A stretch of DNA of 47,711 nucleotides, from NCBI GenBank assembly GCA_001899685.1, contig MKWG01000038.1, positions 1 through 47,711 on the forward strand. The letters are read 5' to 3'. The notes under the pieces are model-generated. The model had not been told where the DNA came from. It worked only from the letters and a program-made list of their open reading frames with translations, and made no database searches. Within the stretch, counting starts at the first letter, position 1, and every line of letters begins with the position of its first letter. Shown piece by piece: positions 37,294 to 45,388 of the stretch. This DNA comes from Sphingobacteriales bacterium 44-15. Lineage in GTDB: Bacteria > Bacteroidota > Bacteroidia > Chitinophagales > Chitinophagaceae. The position numbers and the translations under genes are program-made.

Positions 37294-37671
37294 ATGATAA
37301 CCCTGAAGCTAGAACAACTGGTTTTTGAAAGCGACACCTGGAAAAGGAATCTTGCCTTTATGACAGAAGAAAATATACGCCTGAAAAGCCGCCTGTCTGA
37401 GATACTGCAGAAAAAAATGGATAAAACACTGCTCCCAAGGGCAGAAGAATTCCATAACAGCTTTTTAAAACATGATGATCTTATTAAAGTGCTAAGGAAC
37501 GACATCTCAGGCTTTGATAAATTACTTACCAGAGAACTGTTTGAAGACGGGGCAATAATCAATACAGTAGAATCGAGATTAGAGATCATAAGAAAAAATA
37601 TACAAAAGACAGAAGAAAGATTTAATACCATGAAGCTCGACTTTTATAATCAGATGCAATTTCCTTCATAA
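37294..37671 (+). CDS. Small coiled-coil protein of unknown function
   Basis: A 125-residue protein. The ATG at 37294 is preferred over an in-frame TTG at 37264. It has no signal or membrane segment and is mostly helical, rich in Glu, Lys and Leu with heptad-like stretches (IRLKSRLSEILQKKM, VESRLEIIRKNIQKTEERF). I recognise no family. It is probably co-transcribed with the universal stress gene and lies before Hsp20, so a stress role is suggested by place only. Confidence 0.75.
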   Translation: MITLKLEQLVFESDTWKRNLAFMTEENIRLKSRLSEILQKKMDKTLLPRAEEFHNSFLKHDDLIKVLRNDISGFDKLLTRELFEDGAIINTVESRLEIIRKNIQKTEERFNTMKLDFYNQMQFPS

Positions 37672-37735
37672 ATAGCCAGGCGCCTGTTCTGACATTGAGT
37701 CGTAAGCTGCTACTGACTGCTCTCATTGATTTTGC

Positions 37736-37778
37736 TGATGACGGTCGTTTGATGGATATTTCTTCAATAATAGATTTG
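37736..37778 (+). promoter_or_regulatory. Fnr/Crp-type dyad with full promoter for hsp20
   Basis: TGATGACGGTCG (37736-37747, one mismatch from TGAY-N4-RTCA) is followed directly by TTTG (37748-37751), 19 nt, then TAGATTTG (37771-37778). The dyad-to--7 gap is again 23 nt, and both promoter boxes are exact. Confidence 0.75.
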
Positions 37779-37812
37779 TTCTTCAATTAATAACAATCAA
37801 AAATCAAAAATT

Positions 37813-38256
37813 ATGGCAACGCAAGCACTTACAAGATTATCCGAGAGGATGCCTTCATTCTTTGATGATTTTTTAAAACCCTGGAATGAATGGATAAGCA
37901 AAGAAAATGGCTGGAACACATTAATGAACCTTCCTGCCGTAAACATTTCTGAACACAAAAATGAATATCAGCTGTCGGTAGCCGTACCGGGAATGAAGAA
38001 AGGCGATTTTAAGCTGGATGTAGACGGTAATATTCTTACCATCAGCTCTGAAAAAGAAGAGAACAGAGAAGAAAAGGACAAGAAATTTACAAGAAAGGAA
38101 TATAACTATTCTTCATTCAGCCGCAGTTTTACCCTGCCTGATGATGTTGAGAAGGAAAAAGTAGAAGCAAGTTATGAAGAAGGGATATTAAAGGTAAGTT
38201 TACCGAGAAAGGAAGCCGTAAAAAATTCACACGCAAAGCATATAGCCGTGAAATAG
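37813..38256 (+). CDS. Small heat shock protein, Hsp20/alpha-crystallin family
   Basis: A 147-residue chaperone. The alpha-crystallin domain (about 45-140) contains LPAVNISEHKNEYQLSVAVPG, the DVDGNILTISSEKEE loop and FSRSFTLPDDVEKEKVEASYEEGILKVSLPR with the conserved GILKVxLP motif. It holds unfolding proteins in a refoldable state. The start fits an N-terminus with FDDFLKPWNEW. It is followed by two hairpins that terminate it and the convergent response regulator gene. Confidence 0.96.
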   Translation: MATQALTRLSERMPSFFDDFLKPWNEWISKENGWNTLMNLPAVNISEHKNEYQLSVAVPGMKKGDFKLDVDGNILTISSEKEENREEKDKKFTRKEYNYSSFSRSFTLPDDVEKEKVEASYEEGILKVSLPRKEAVKNSHAKHIAVK

Positions 38257-38285
38257 GTCTGCTTATTTTTATTGCAAGGCTCTCC

Positions 38286-38311
38286 GCCCCGTCAACATTA
38301 AAAGACGGGGC
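38286..38311. terminator. Hairpin terminator after hsp20
   Basis: GCCCCGTC (38286-38293) and GACGGGGC (38304-38311) form a perfect 8-bp stem with a 10-nt loop, about 30 bp after the hsp20 stop. The T-run that follows is weak (AATTTATAT). Confidence 0.65.
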
Positions 38312-38386
38312 AATTTATATATTGACATCAACTAGCGTTATGTCAAACGTGAAACGGCAGACTTACCTGCCGTAGGCATGGCAGGC

Positions 38387-38421
38387 AGGCGATAAATGTG
38401 AGATCCTCACATTTATCGCCT
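38387..38421. repeat. Perfect 16-bp palindrome between convergent hsp20 and response-regulator genes
   Basis: AGGCGATAAATGTGAG (38387-38402), loop ATC, CTCACATTTATCGCCT (38406-38421): arms match at all 16 positions. It is preceded by CCTGCC/GGCAGG inverted bits. It ends 44 bp from the response-regulator stop and could be a bidirectional terminator or a dispersed palindromic element; no long T-run is seen. Confidence 0.7.
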
Positions 38422-38464
38422 CACTTCTCACAAAGAAACACGAAAAATTATTGTTGACATGGTA

Positions 38465-39523
38465 CTAATTAAATAATTTTTCCAGTTTAGACTGATTGAG
38501 GATCCTGATAAGTCCGTCATGTATTTCTATCAGCTTTTCATTTTTGAAATCACCAAGCGTTCTTATCAGCGATTCAGTAGCAGTGCCGGCAACCGTGGCG
38601 AGATTTTCACGGCTGATATCTATAGTGAATGGTTCTTCTTTATTCTTCCTGTATTTATCCTGGATCATTAATAGTGCGTTAGCTACTTTCTTCCTTAATG
38701 AGTTGTACGCAAGGTTTAAAAGCTGATCCTCCTTTTCAGAAATATTTTTAGCAAGGAGCTGTATGAATTTCCTGGCTATCTGCTGGTTCTTGTCAACCAA
38801 TTCATCAAAGTCTTCCCTGGGTATGACTGCCAGTTCTGTATCTTCCAAAGCCTCTGTGGTGTCTTTATAGGCGGTATTTTCAAGAAGGGCTATATGTCCC
38901 ACAAAATCACCGGCGCTGAAAAGCTCCGTTATCAGCTCTTTTCCATCTTCATTGATCTTAAATGCTTTAACTTTTCCGCGTAATACATAATAAAGACGGT
39001 TAGGATGATTTCCCTCTGAATAAATGACCTGCTTCTTTTTATAACGGTTGACATTCCGGTTTTCAGTGAGCTCCTGTAATTCACTTTTCCCGGATGAAGC
39101 TTCGAGCAGTTGGTGCACTCCATTTAAATCCGACTGAAGATCCTGCTTTAACAATTCCAGCTTTTTCAGGCGGCTGCCTACAGCATTGAGCAGCTCGGTC
39201 CCGTCAAACGGTTTGGTAAGATAATCGTCTGCTCCGAGATCCATTGCCTTACGCATATCATTGCGTTCCGTCTTTGCAGTGAGAAATATGAAAGGAATAT
39301 TTTTTGTTGCGTCATTTCTTTGTAAGGCGTGAAGCACTCCGTAACCATCCAGTTCCGGCATCATGATATCGCAAATCACCAGGTCGGGCAAATTCTCCAG
39401 GGCTTTGGATACGCCTGCTTTCCCATTCTCCGCTACAGTTACTTTATAATTTGACAGCTCCAGTATTTCTGCTGTATTACTTCTGATATCTTCGTTATCC
39501 TCAATGATCAAGATTTTTTTCAT
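38465..39523 (-). CDS. Response regulator with receiver, cyclic-nucleotide-binding-like and Crp/Fnr HTH domains
   Basis: A 352-residue cytoplasmic regulator. The receiver domain (1-120) has phospho-acceptor Asp near 52 in PDLVICDIMMPELDG and the KPF lysine. A Crp-like effector domain follows (about 150-270, GDFVGHIALLEN, AVIPREDF), then a Crp-type winged HTH (about 280-352, ISRENLATVAGTATESLIRTLGDFK). No Cys cluster for an Fnr-type iron-sulphur centre is present, so the signal must come from the kinase or a ligand. Its start overlaps the kinase gene by 23 bp. It is the best local candidate to bind the TGAY-N4-RTCA dyads seen upstream of five neighbouring genes. Confidence 0.93.
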   Translation of the reverse strand: MKKILIIEDNEDIRSNTAEILELSNYKVTVAENGKAGVSKALENLPDLVICDIMMPELDGYGVLHALQRNDATKNIPFIFLTAKTERNDMRKAMDLGADDYLTKPFDGTELLNAVGSRLKKLELLKQDLQSDLNGVHQLLEASSGKSELQELTENRNVNRYKKKQVIYSEGNHPNRLYYVLRGKVKAFKINEDGKELITELFSAGDFVGHIALLENTAYKDTTEALEDTELAVIPREDFDELVDKNQQIARKFIQLLAKNISEKEDQLLNLAYNSLRKKVANALLMIQDKYRKNKEEPFTIDISRENLATVAGTATESLIRTLGDFKNEKLIEIHDGLIRILNQSKLEKLFN

Positions 39524-41117
39524 AATGCGTATTGTTTTTAGAGAAGGCTATAATAAACTCTGTTCCCTTTTGCAGTGCACTCCTGCATTGAATAGTTCCA
39601 TTCATCAGCTCAGCGTATTTGGAAATAATATGTAATCCCAACCCGGTTCCCTGGATGTTAGTGGCGTTGGTGCCGCGGAAGAATCGCTCCATCAAATGTT
39701 TTTGATCCTCTTCCGATATTCCGATCCCCTCATCTCTTATAGAGAAAATATACTGCGTTTCATTGGTAATCGTGTGAATGATTATCCGGCTGGACTCGGG
39801 AGAAAACTTGCTGGCGTTAGATATCAGGTTCATTACAATGTGCTTTAGCAAGGAAGCATCAAGGAATACTTCGGCTGTACCTTCGTGGCGGTAATGGATG
39901 GTTTGTTCTTTCTTAAGATTATTCTTGATTTCTTCAGCCACCGAAGTAATGAACTTTTGCACATCAAACCTAGTGTACTTAACATGTATCCTCCCCTCTT
40001 CGATTTTCCCAACACTGAGAAAATCGTTCAGGATATCAGTTAGCATATTTACCGATGAAATAATTCGTTTTAAATGTCTTTCCCGCTTTAGCTGCTCCTC
40101 TCCGGTATTGTATTGCTCCAGCAGGTAGGCAGAAGATAACACAGTGCTCAGGGGCGTTCTGAACTCATGAGAAGCCATTGAAACAAATCTCGATTTTAAT
40201 TCGCCGAGCTCCTTTTCCTTTTCCAGGGATCTGGAAAGCTCCTCCTTGGAAATCTGCAATTGTTGTATGGCATTCTTCAGTTCTCTTGTTCGTTGCTCCA
40301 CAGTTTCCTCAAGCTCATCATTCAGCTTTTTTATCTCCAGCTCAGCTTTTTTTCTGATGGAAATGTCGTTTATAAAAGCTATTACATATTGTTGTTCGTT
40401 CCTTGTGTAGACGCTCAGGCTAATTTCCACGGGAAATTCCGTTCCATCCTTTTTTACAGCAAACAGATCCATTCCCAGACCCATGGGCCTGTTTTGGGGG
40501 TGCGCCGTATATTTCTCCCTGTGATGTAAATGTTTTAAATGAAATCTTTCCGGAATTAATACTTCAATCTTCCTGTTTATAATTTCCTCCTTTTTGTACC
40601 CAAATAATGTTAAGCCGAAACGGTTAATACTTACGATCTCAGCTTCTTTATTTATTTCCAAAATGCCCATGCAGGTATGTTCCAGCACAGCCTCTAGCCG
40701 TTGTTTCTCCTGAGCTATCCTTTGTTCATTTTCTTTCATGGTATCTATTCTGTCAATCACAGCCAGGTAATATGATCTGTTGTTGTTGGTAAATGCCCTG
40801 AAGATCAGTTCTCCCCAAAATAGTTTTCCATTTTTTGACACATATTCTACCTGTTCATGGAAAGAACCTTCTTCGGCTACTCTTATACGATATAAAAGCT
40901 GCTTATCAGTCAGCTTTTTTTTTCTTGATGCAAAAACAGGTAACAGGCTGATATTATCAGATGGATTGACATCAAATACTTCGCTCCAGGCGCTATTACA
41001 AAAAATGATTTTTCCCGATATTTTCTCAATTATAGCCGCACCTTCCTTAATGCCGTTGCACAAAGCCACTAAAAAGTCTTTTTTTAATACGTCTGCAAGA
41101 TTGTGTGCAGTATCCAT
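39501..41117 (-). CDS. Cytoplasmic PAS-domain sensor histidine kinase
   Basis: A 538-residue kinase with no membrane segment. Two PAS domains (about 20-130 and 140-260; the second ends FPVEISLSVYTRNEQQYVIAF) are followed by a coiled coil, the HisKA box with phospho-acceptor His about 317 (SMASHEFRTPLSTVL), and the HATPase_c N, G1 and G2 motifs (HIVMNLISNASKFS, DEGIGISEEDQ, GTGLGLHI). The cytoplasmic PAS layout fits sensing of oxygen or redox state, but no haem or flavin residue is provable. It forms an operon with the Crp-type regulator. Confidence 0.94.
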   Translation of the reverse strand: MDTAHNLADVLKKDFLVALCNGIKEGAAIIEKISGKIIFCNSAWSEVFDVNPSDNISLLPVFASRKKKLTDKQLLYRIRVAEEGSFHEQVEYVSKNGKLFWGELIFRAFTNNNRSYYLAVIDRIDTMKENEQRIAQEKQRLEAVLEHTCMGILEINKEAEIVSINRFGLTLFGYKKEEIINRKIEVLIPERFHLKHLHHREKYTAHPQNRPMGLGMDLFAVKKDGTEFPVEISLSVYTRNEQQYVIAFINDISIRKKAELEIKKLNDELEETVEQRTRELKNAIQQLQISKEELSRSLEKEKELGELKSRFVSMASHEFRTPLSTVLSSAYLLEQYNTGEEQLKRERHLKRIISSVNMLTDILNDFLSVGKIEEGRIHVKYTRFDVQKFITSVAEEIKNNLKKEQTIHYRHEGTAEVFLDASLLKHIVMNLISNASKFSPESSRIIIHTITNETQYIFSIRDEGIGISEEDQKHLMERFFRGTNATNIQGTGLGLHIISKYAELMNGTIQCRSALQKGTEFIIAFSKNNTHYEKNLDH

Positions 41118-41191
41118 AGCAGGATATTTAGTACTATTGGCAGGAAACCTCTCCTACAAGGTAAAAATAAATCTGAATTAAGAAAACGGTG

Positions 41192-41234
41192 CAAATCTAG
41201 TAGCTCCCGAATACAATTCAAATGATCCAGGTCA
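41192..41234 (-). promoter_or_regulatory. Fnr/Crp-type dyad with full promoter for the kinase/regulator operon
   Basis: Reading on the minus strand: TGACCTGGATCA (41234-41223) meets TGAY-N4-RTCA exactly, then TTTG (41222-41219), 19 nt, TAGATTTG (41199-41192). The dyad-to--7 gap is 23 nt, placing the dyad near -41. This predicts autoregulation by the encoded Crp-type regulator. Confidence 0.8.
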
Positions 41235-41295
41235 TCAGAAGAGGTAACAACCATCAATGAGCTGCCGCTGATATGGATAATGGTTGTGTGTGCTA

Positions 41296-43704
41296 TTACC
41301 GGTGCGTAGTCTCTAATGTATGGATATTCCTGCTTTTAAGGGCTTGTTCTGCTTTCTGAATATTTTCAATTCCCTTAAACAGCGCGTCGGGATTAAAAGA
41401 TATGCTGTCAATGCCCTGCTCTACAAGGAATCTGGCAAACTCAGGAAAATCACTAGGTGCCTGCCCACACAATCCTATATGCGCGCCTGCTGCTTTCGCT
41501 TTTTTGATCATCGTCGCAATCATTTCTTTAACCGCATCGTCCTGCTCATTAAACATACTGCTGAGAATAGTGGAGTCTCTGTCAAGCCCTAAAGTAAGTT
41601 GCGTAAGATCATTAGAGCCAATGGAAAATCCATCGAAAATCCGGGCGAATTTTTCAGCTAATATCACATTACTGGGGATTTCCGCCATCACGTATACCTG
41701 CAGGTTGTTCATTCCCCGCTGCAATCCCGATTGCTGCATTTCAAGCAACACTTTGTTCCCTTCTTCTATAGTTCTGCAAAAAGGTATCATTATTTTAACG
41801 TTATCCAATCCCATGTCATTTCTCACTTTCTTAATGGCTTCGCATTCCAGCCTGAAACCATCCCGGTAAAGATCATTGCAATACCGTGAAGCGCCGCGGA
41901 ATCCTATCATAGGGTTTTCTTCTTCAGGTTCAAAATCCTTCCCACCGATAAGATCAGCATATTCATTTGTTTTGAAATCGCTCATACGCACGATCACATC
42001 TTTTGGATAGAAAGCTGCTGCTATAGTACTTATGCCTTCAGCCAGCTTATCGGTAAAATATTTTTTCTTATCAGGAAAAGAATGCGTTATATGCTCAATG
42101 GACTGCTTTGCCGCACCATCTTTCAGATCATTGAAATGCACAAGCGCCATAGGGTGAATACGGATAAAATGCGTTATAATAAATTCCATTCGCATGAGCC
42201 CAACACCATCATTTGGATAAAAGGAGAGCCTGAATGACTGCTCAGGATCAGCTACGATCAGCATCGCCTTTGTAGCGGTTTTTTTTATTGTTGAAATATC
42301 CAGTGCGGTTTCGGTGAATGATGCCTGTCCTTTGTAAACAAACCCCGTTTTTCCCTCACAGCACGAAACTGTGATCAGTTCGCCGTCTGATATCTTCCCT
42401 TCAATATCGCCGCATCCAACAATGGCAGGCACACCTAATTCCCTGGCAACAATAGAAGCATGGCTGGTTCTGCCGCCTTTGCTGGTAATAATTGCAGAAG
42501 CGTTTTTTAAAATCGGATCCCAGTCCGGACTGGTCAGAGCGGTCACCAATATTTCCCCGGGTTTTAACTTATACGATTCTTCCGGCGAATCCAGCAGCCT
42601 GGCAGGGCCTGTCACTATTTTCGATCCTATGGCTTCACCCTGAACTAACGTATCGCCTTTCCCGGACAACCGGTATTCTTTTATAATAAGTGGATTTTTT
42701 TGTGCATGCACTGTTTCAGGCCTTGCCTGAATGATAAACAAATCACCGGTAATGCCATCTTTAGCCCACTCTATATCCATGGGTTTTTGATAATGCGCTT
42801 CAATAGACACCGACCAATGTGCAAGCTTGCTCACTTCTTCATCACTGAGCACAAACTGGTTTTGTTTTTCCTTTGAGGTAATGGTATTGACGACGGTTGT
42901 ATCTCCGCTGTCGCTGTAGATCATCGTCTTTGCCTTTTCACCAAGCTTTCTCTGCACAATAGCATCTTTCCCCAGCAGCAATGTGGGCTTGAAAACAAAA
43001 AATTCATCGGGTATAACGGTACCCTGTACAATATTTTCGCCAAGCCCCCAAACGCCGCTAATGTGTACAATGTTGCGAAATCCTGATTCGGGTTCCAATG
43101 TAAAAGCTACACCGGAAGAGCCCTTATCGGAACGCACCATTTTTTGTATACCTGCCGAAAGCGATACCTTTTCGTGGGGGAAGTCATTGTCTTGCCGGTA
43201 CTTTATAGCCCTGTCTGTATATAGCGATGCAAAACATTTTTGAACGGCTTTTACTAACTGCTCTTCTCCTTTAATATTAAGATAGGATTCGTGCTGGCCT
43301 GCAAAGCTGGCATTGGGCAGATCCTCAGCAGTGGCGCTGCTGCGAACAGCTACCGCAATATCGTCTTTGCCAATCAACTGCCTGTATGCGCCGATAATAT
43401 CTTCCCTGAATTCAGGAGGCATCTCCCCCTTCATAATTAATTCCCTTGCCTGCATTCCTGTTTGCGCCAGGTTTGAAAAATCAGAAATATCGAGTTGGCT
43501 CATCAGGTTATGCAATGGTAAATGAAGAGCGTTGTGGGTGAGAAATTCCTCGAAAGCAAAGCAGGTGGTAGCAAATCCATCAGGCACCTGTATACCATTG
43601 GAAGAAAGTTGGGTGAACATTTCTCCCAAAGACGCATTTTTTCCACCTACTATCTGGGTGTCGGCTATACCGATTTCACTAAACTTCTTTATATAAGCAT
43701 TCAT
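41296..43704 (-). CDS. ppsA: Phosphoenolpyruvate synthase
   Basis: An 802-residue enzyme converting pyruvate, ATP and water to PEP, AMP and phosphate. The start at 43704 (MNAYIKKFSE) matches the family; two earlier ATGs exist. The ATP-grasp domain holds VGGKNASLGEM and AVRSSATAEDLPNASFAGQHES. The swivelling domain has the phospho-histidine near 415 (GGRTSHASIVARELG). The C-terminal PEP barrel ends with LCGQAPSD, containing the catalytic Cys. It lies 17 bp after the universal stress gene and shares its promoter, so gluconeogenesis seems to be switched on with the stress response. Confidence 0.97.
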   Translation of the reverse strand: MNAYIKKFSEIGIADTQIVGGKNASLGEMFTQLSSNGIQVPDGFATTCFAFEEFLTHNALHLPLHNLMSQLDISDFSNLAQTGMQARELIMKGEMPPEFREDIIGAYRQLIGKDDIAVAVRSSATAEDLPNASFAGQHESYLNIKGEEQLVKAVQKCFASLYTDRAIKYRQDNDFPHEKVSLSAGIQKMVRSDKGSSGVAFTLEPESGFRNIVHISGVWGLGENIVQGTVIPDEFFVFKPTLLLGKDAIVQRKLGEKAKTMIYSDSGDTTVVNTITSKEKQNQFVLSDEEVSKLAHWSVSIEAHYQKPMDIEWAKDGITGDLFIIQARPETVHAQKNPLIIKEYRLSGKGDTLVQGEAIGSKIVTGPARLLDSPEESYKLKPGEILVTALTSPDWDPILKNASAIITSKGGRTSHASIVARELGVPAIVGCGDIEGKISDGELITVSCCEGKTGFVYKGQASFTETALDISTIKKTATKAMLIVADPEQSFRLSFYPNDGVGLMRMEFIITHFIRIHPMALVHFNDLKDGAAKQSIEHITHSFPDKKKYFTDKLAEGISTIAAAFYPKDVIVRMSDFKTNEYADLIGGKDFEPEEENPMIGFRGASRYCNDLYRDGFRLECEAIKKVRNDMGLDNVKIMIPFCRTIEEGNKVLLEMQQSGLQRGMNNLQVYVMAEIPSNVILAEKFARIFDGFSIGSNDLTQLTLGLDRDSTILSSMFNEQDDAVKEMIATMIKKAKAAGAHIGLCGQAPSDFPEFARFLVEQGIDSISFNPDALFKGIENIQKAEQALKSRNIHTLETTHR

Positions 43705-43721
43705 TCTCATGATCAATTGTA

Positions 43722-44549
43722 TTATTCGTGAAGAGATATTACAGGAACCTGTGTGTGAAGTACTAACCGCAGCGAATGGCTGGGGTGGAATAATTTACTG
43801 AAAAGCTTGTGTTTTTTAGGAATGACAATAAGCAGATCCAGTTTCTTTTTTTTCGCAAATTCAACAATCCCGTGTTCCATATCGGGATCATTAATAAAAT
43901 GATATTTAGGATGCAACTCACCCAACATTGCCTTCAGCCAATCCGATTCTCCTGCTGCTTCGGCGCTAACCGTATCCTGAAAATTGTCTCTTATATTCAA
44001 TACATGCAATTCAGCCTCAAATTCATTTACCAGTTCCCTGATCTCCCGGGCACGCACTGTTTCAATAACCTTCTTAAGATCGCAGGCAAGACCTATTTTA
44101 GCGATACGTTTAAATTTTGCAGTTGCCGGCACAATAAATAAGGGTGACTCCAGCCGTTCAACCGCTCCTGTTGTTTTGCCGCCTAATATAAACCGTTCCA
44201 GACCGCCCAGGCTTTCTGCGCCCATTACTACTGCATAAGGCATTACTTCTGCACAATATCCAGTTAAATTTGATAGCACGTCGCCGGCTCTTAATTCGTT
44301 ATGAATAATGATCCTTTCGCCAGTGCGATCAAGCAAATCTTCTTTTAAAGCATTGATTTTTCTTTTGGCATCAGATTCCATCTGCTCGATGCTGTATTCA
44401 GTTATTGGTACCTCACTCACCGGTTGCGGTATCGGGTACACATGAAAAAGCGTTAAATTGGCTCTGAGCATGCACGCCATATCTGCTGCATAATTCACAG
44501 CATTTATCGAAACAGGAGAAAAGTCGGTTGGAGCTATAATCGTTCTCAT
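43722..44549 (-). CDS. Tandem universal stress protein (UspA family)
   Basis: A 275-residue protein with start at 44549 (MRTIIAPTDFSPVSINAVNYAADMA), the classic Usp opening; earlier ATG and in-frame codons lie within the promoter region. The first half has VVMGAESLGGLERFILGGKTTGAVERLESPLFIVP, close to the G-x2-G-x9-G-S/T loop of ATP-binding Usps. The second half (about 145-275) is degenerate (LLIVIPKKHKLFSKLFHPSHSLRLVLHTQVPVISL). The downstream partner is ppsA at 17 bp. Confidence 0.92.
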   Translation of the reverse strand: MRTIIAPTDFSPVSINAVNYAADMACMLRANLTLFHVYPIPQPVSEVPITEYSIEQMESDAKRKINALKEDLLDRTGERIIIHNELRAGDVLSNLTGYCAEVMPYAVVMGAESLGGLERFILGGKTTGAVERLESPLFIVPATAKFKRIAKIGLACDLKKVIETVRAREIRELVNEFEAELHVLNIRDNFQDTVSAEAAGESDWLKAMLGELHPKYHFINDPDMEHGIVEFAKKKKLDLLIVIPKKHKLFSKLFHPSHSLRLVLHTQVPVISLHE

Positions 44550-44634
44550 AAATTTATTTTTTACTGCGGGTAAATAATCAGCTCCGGGCTGGACCATCTT
44601 TGGCGCCATAGCTGTCGTTCATTTAGATATCAAT

Positions 44635-44677
44635 CAAAAGTAGATCAGGTATTAGTAGGAAAGACTGACCACCATCA
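44635..44677 (-). promoter_or_regulatory. Fnr/Crp-type dyad and -7 box for the usp-ppsA operon
   Basis: Minus-strand reading: TGATGGTGGTCA (44677-44666) meets TGAY-N4-RTCA exactly; 23 nt later TACTTTTG (44642-44635) is an exact TAnnTTTG. The -33 TTTG is missing, so activation is probably needed. Confidence 0.75.
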
Positions 44678-44747
44678 ATGAAATATTTGATAGTCCTCAA
44701 ACAATATTTATCCCGTTTCTCTTTAGTATAGAATAATCTCTGCGTAA

Positions 44748-44790
44748 TGATCGGGATCATCCGAGCGGCCATATACGGTCAGCTTTTTTG
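44748..44790 (+). promoter_or_regulatory. Fnr/Crp-type dyad and weak -7 box for the zinc-ribbon gene
   Basis: TGATCGGGATCA (44748-44759) meets TGAY-N4-RTCA exactly, and 23 nt later lies CTTTTTTG (44783-44790), which keeps the TTTG of the -7 box but not the TA. The start codon is about 150 bp further, implying a long leader. Confidence 0.6.
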
Positions 44791-44938
44791 GCGTAGTGCC
44801 ATAATAGTTTTGAGCAATTAAAATTATTGTTATGCAAAAAACATTAGTTGCTTTTGACTGCACACGATATCCGAGATCTCTTTTAAAATCCGGGAGCAGA
44901 TGAGTGTGTATCGTCCTTCATTTAAAACAAAAAATGTT

Positions 44939-45217
44939 ATGAATAAAGACAAATTTTGCCAAAGCTGTAGTATGCCGCTGAAGGGCACCCATCTGTATGG
45001 AACTGAAAAAGATGGCTCTCCCAGTCTTGATTATTGCATATACTGTTATAAGAACGGAGCTTTCACCGATCCTGATCTTACACTCGACCAAATGAGGCAT
45101 TGCATGATCAGAAAAATGGATTCAGCCATGGTCCCGGAAGATATTATCGAAGCTGCTATCAATCGGCTTCCGGGCCTAAAACGATGGGCTGATACAACAA
45201 AGCAGCCAAAAAGATAA
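44939..45217 (+). CDS. Small putative zinc-ribbon protein
   Basis: A 92-residue protein with start at 44939 (MNKDKFCQSCSMPLKGTH), favoured over an ATG at 44900. Two CxxC pairs (CQSC and YCIYC) with the FCQSCSMPL and GAFTDPDLTLDQM motifs match the putative zinc ribbon domain family (PF12674 type). Function is unknown; it may act as a nucleic-acid or protein-binding adaptor. It has an Fnr-type dyad upstream like the neighbouring stress genes. Confidence 0.85.
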   Translation: MNKDKFCQSCSMPLKGTHLYGTEKDGSPSLDYCIYCYKNGAFTDPDLTLDQMRHCMIRKMDSAMVPEDIIEAAINRLPGLKRWADTTKQPKR

Positions 45218-45388
45218 AAGCGTTGTGATAAAAAAAACAACTGTCTGTCCTGTTTTGGTAAAGCAAGGAGTTCTTTAGATCCGTATTGTGATAAGCTTTC
45301 CACGTTGAAGAACAAGCAGTTTGAGAGGTAGGGGAAAAAGTCCATTTCCATAGTAAGATGTTTATAAACCTTGTATGGATGCCGGGTT

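Noticed and set aside
44833-44886. 17-codon frame MQKTLVAFDCTRYPRSF resembling the start of a universal stress protein
   Set aside because: Too short and stopped early; more likely chance or a tiny remnant in the leader of the zinc-ribbon gene.
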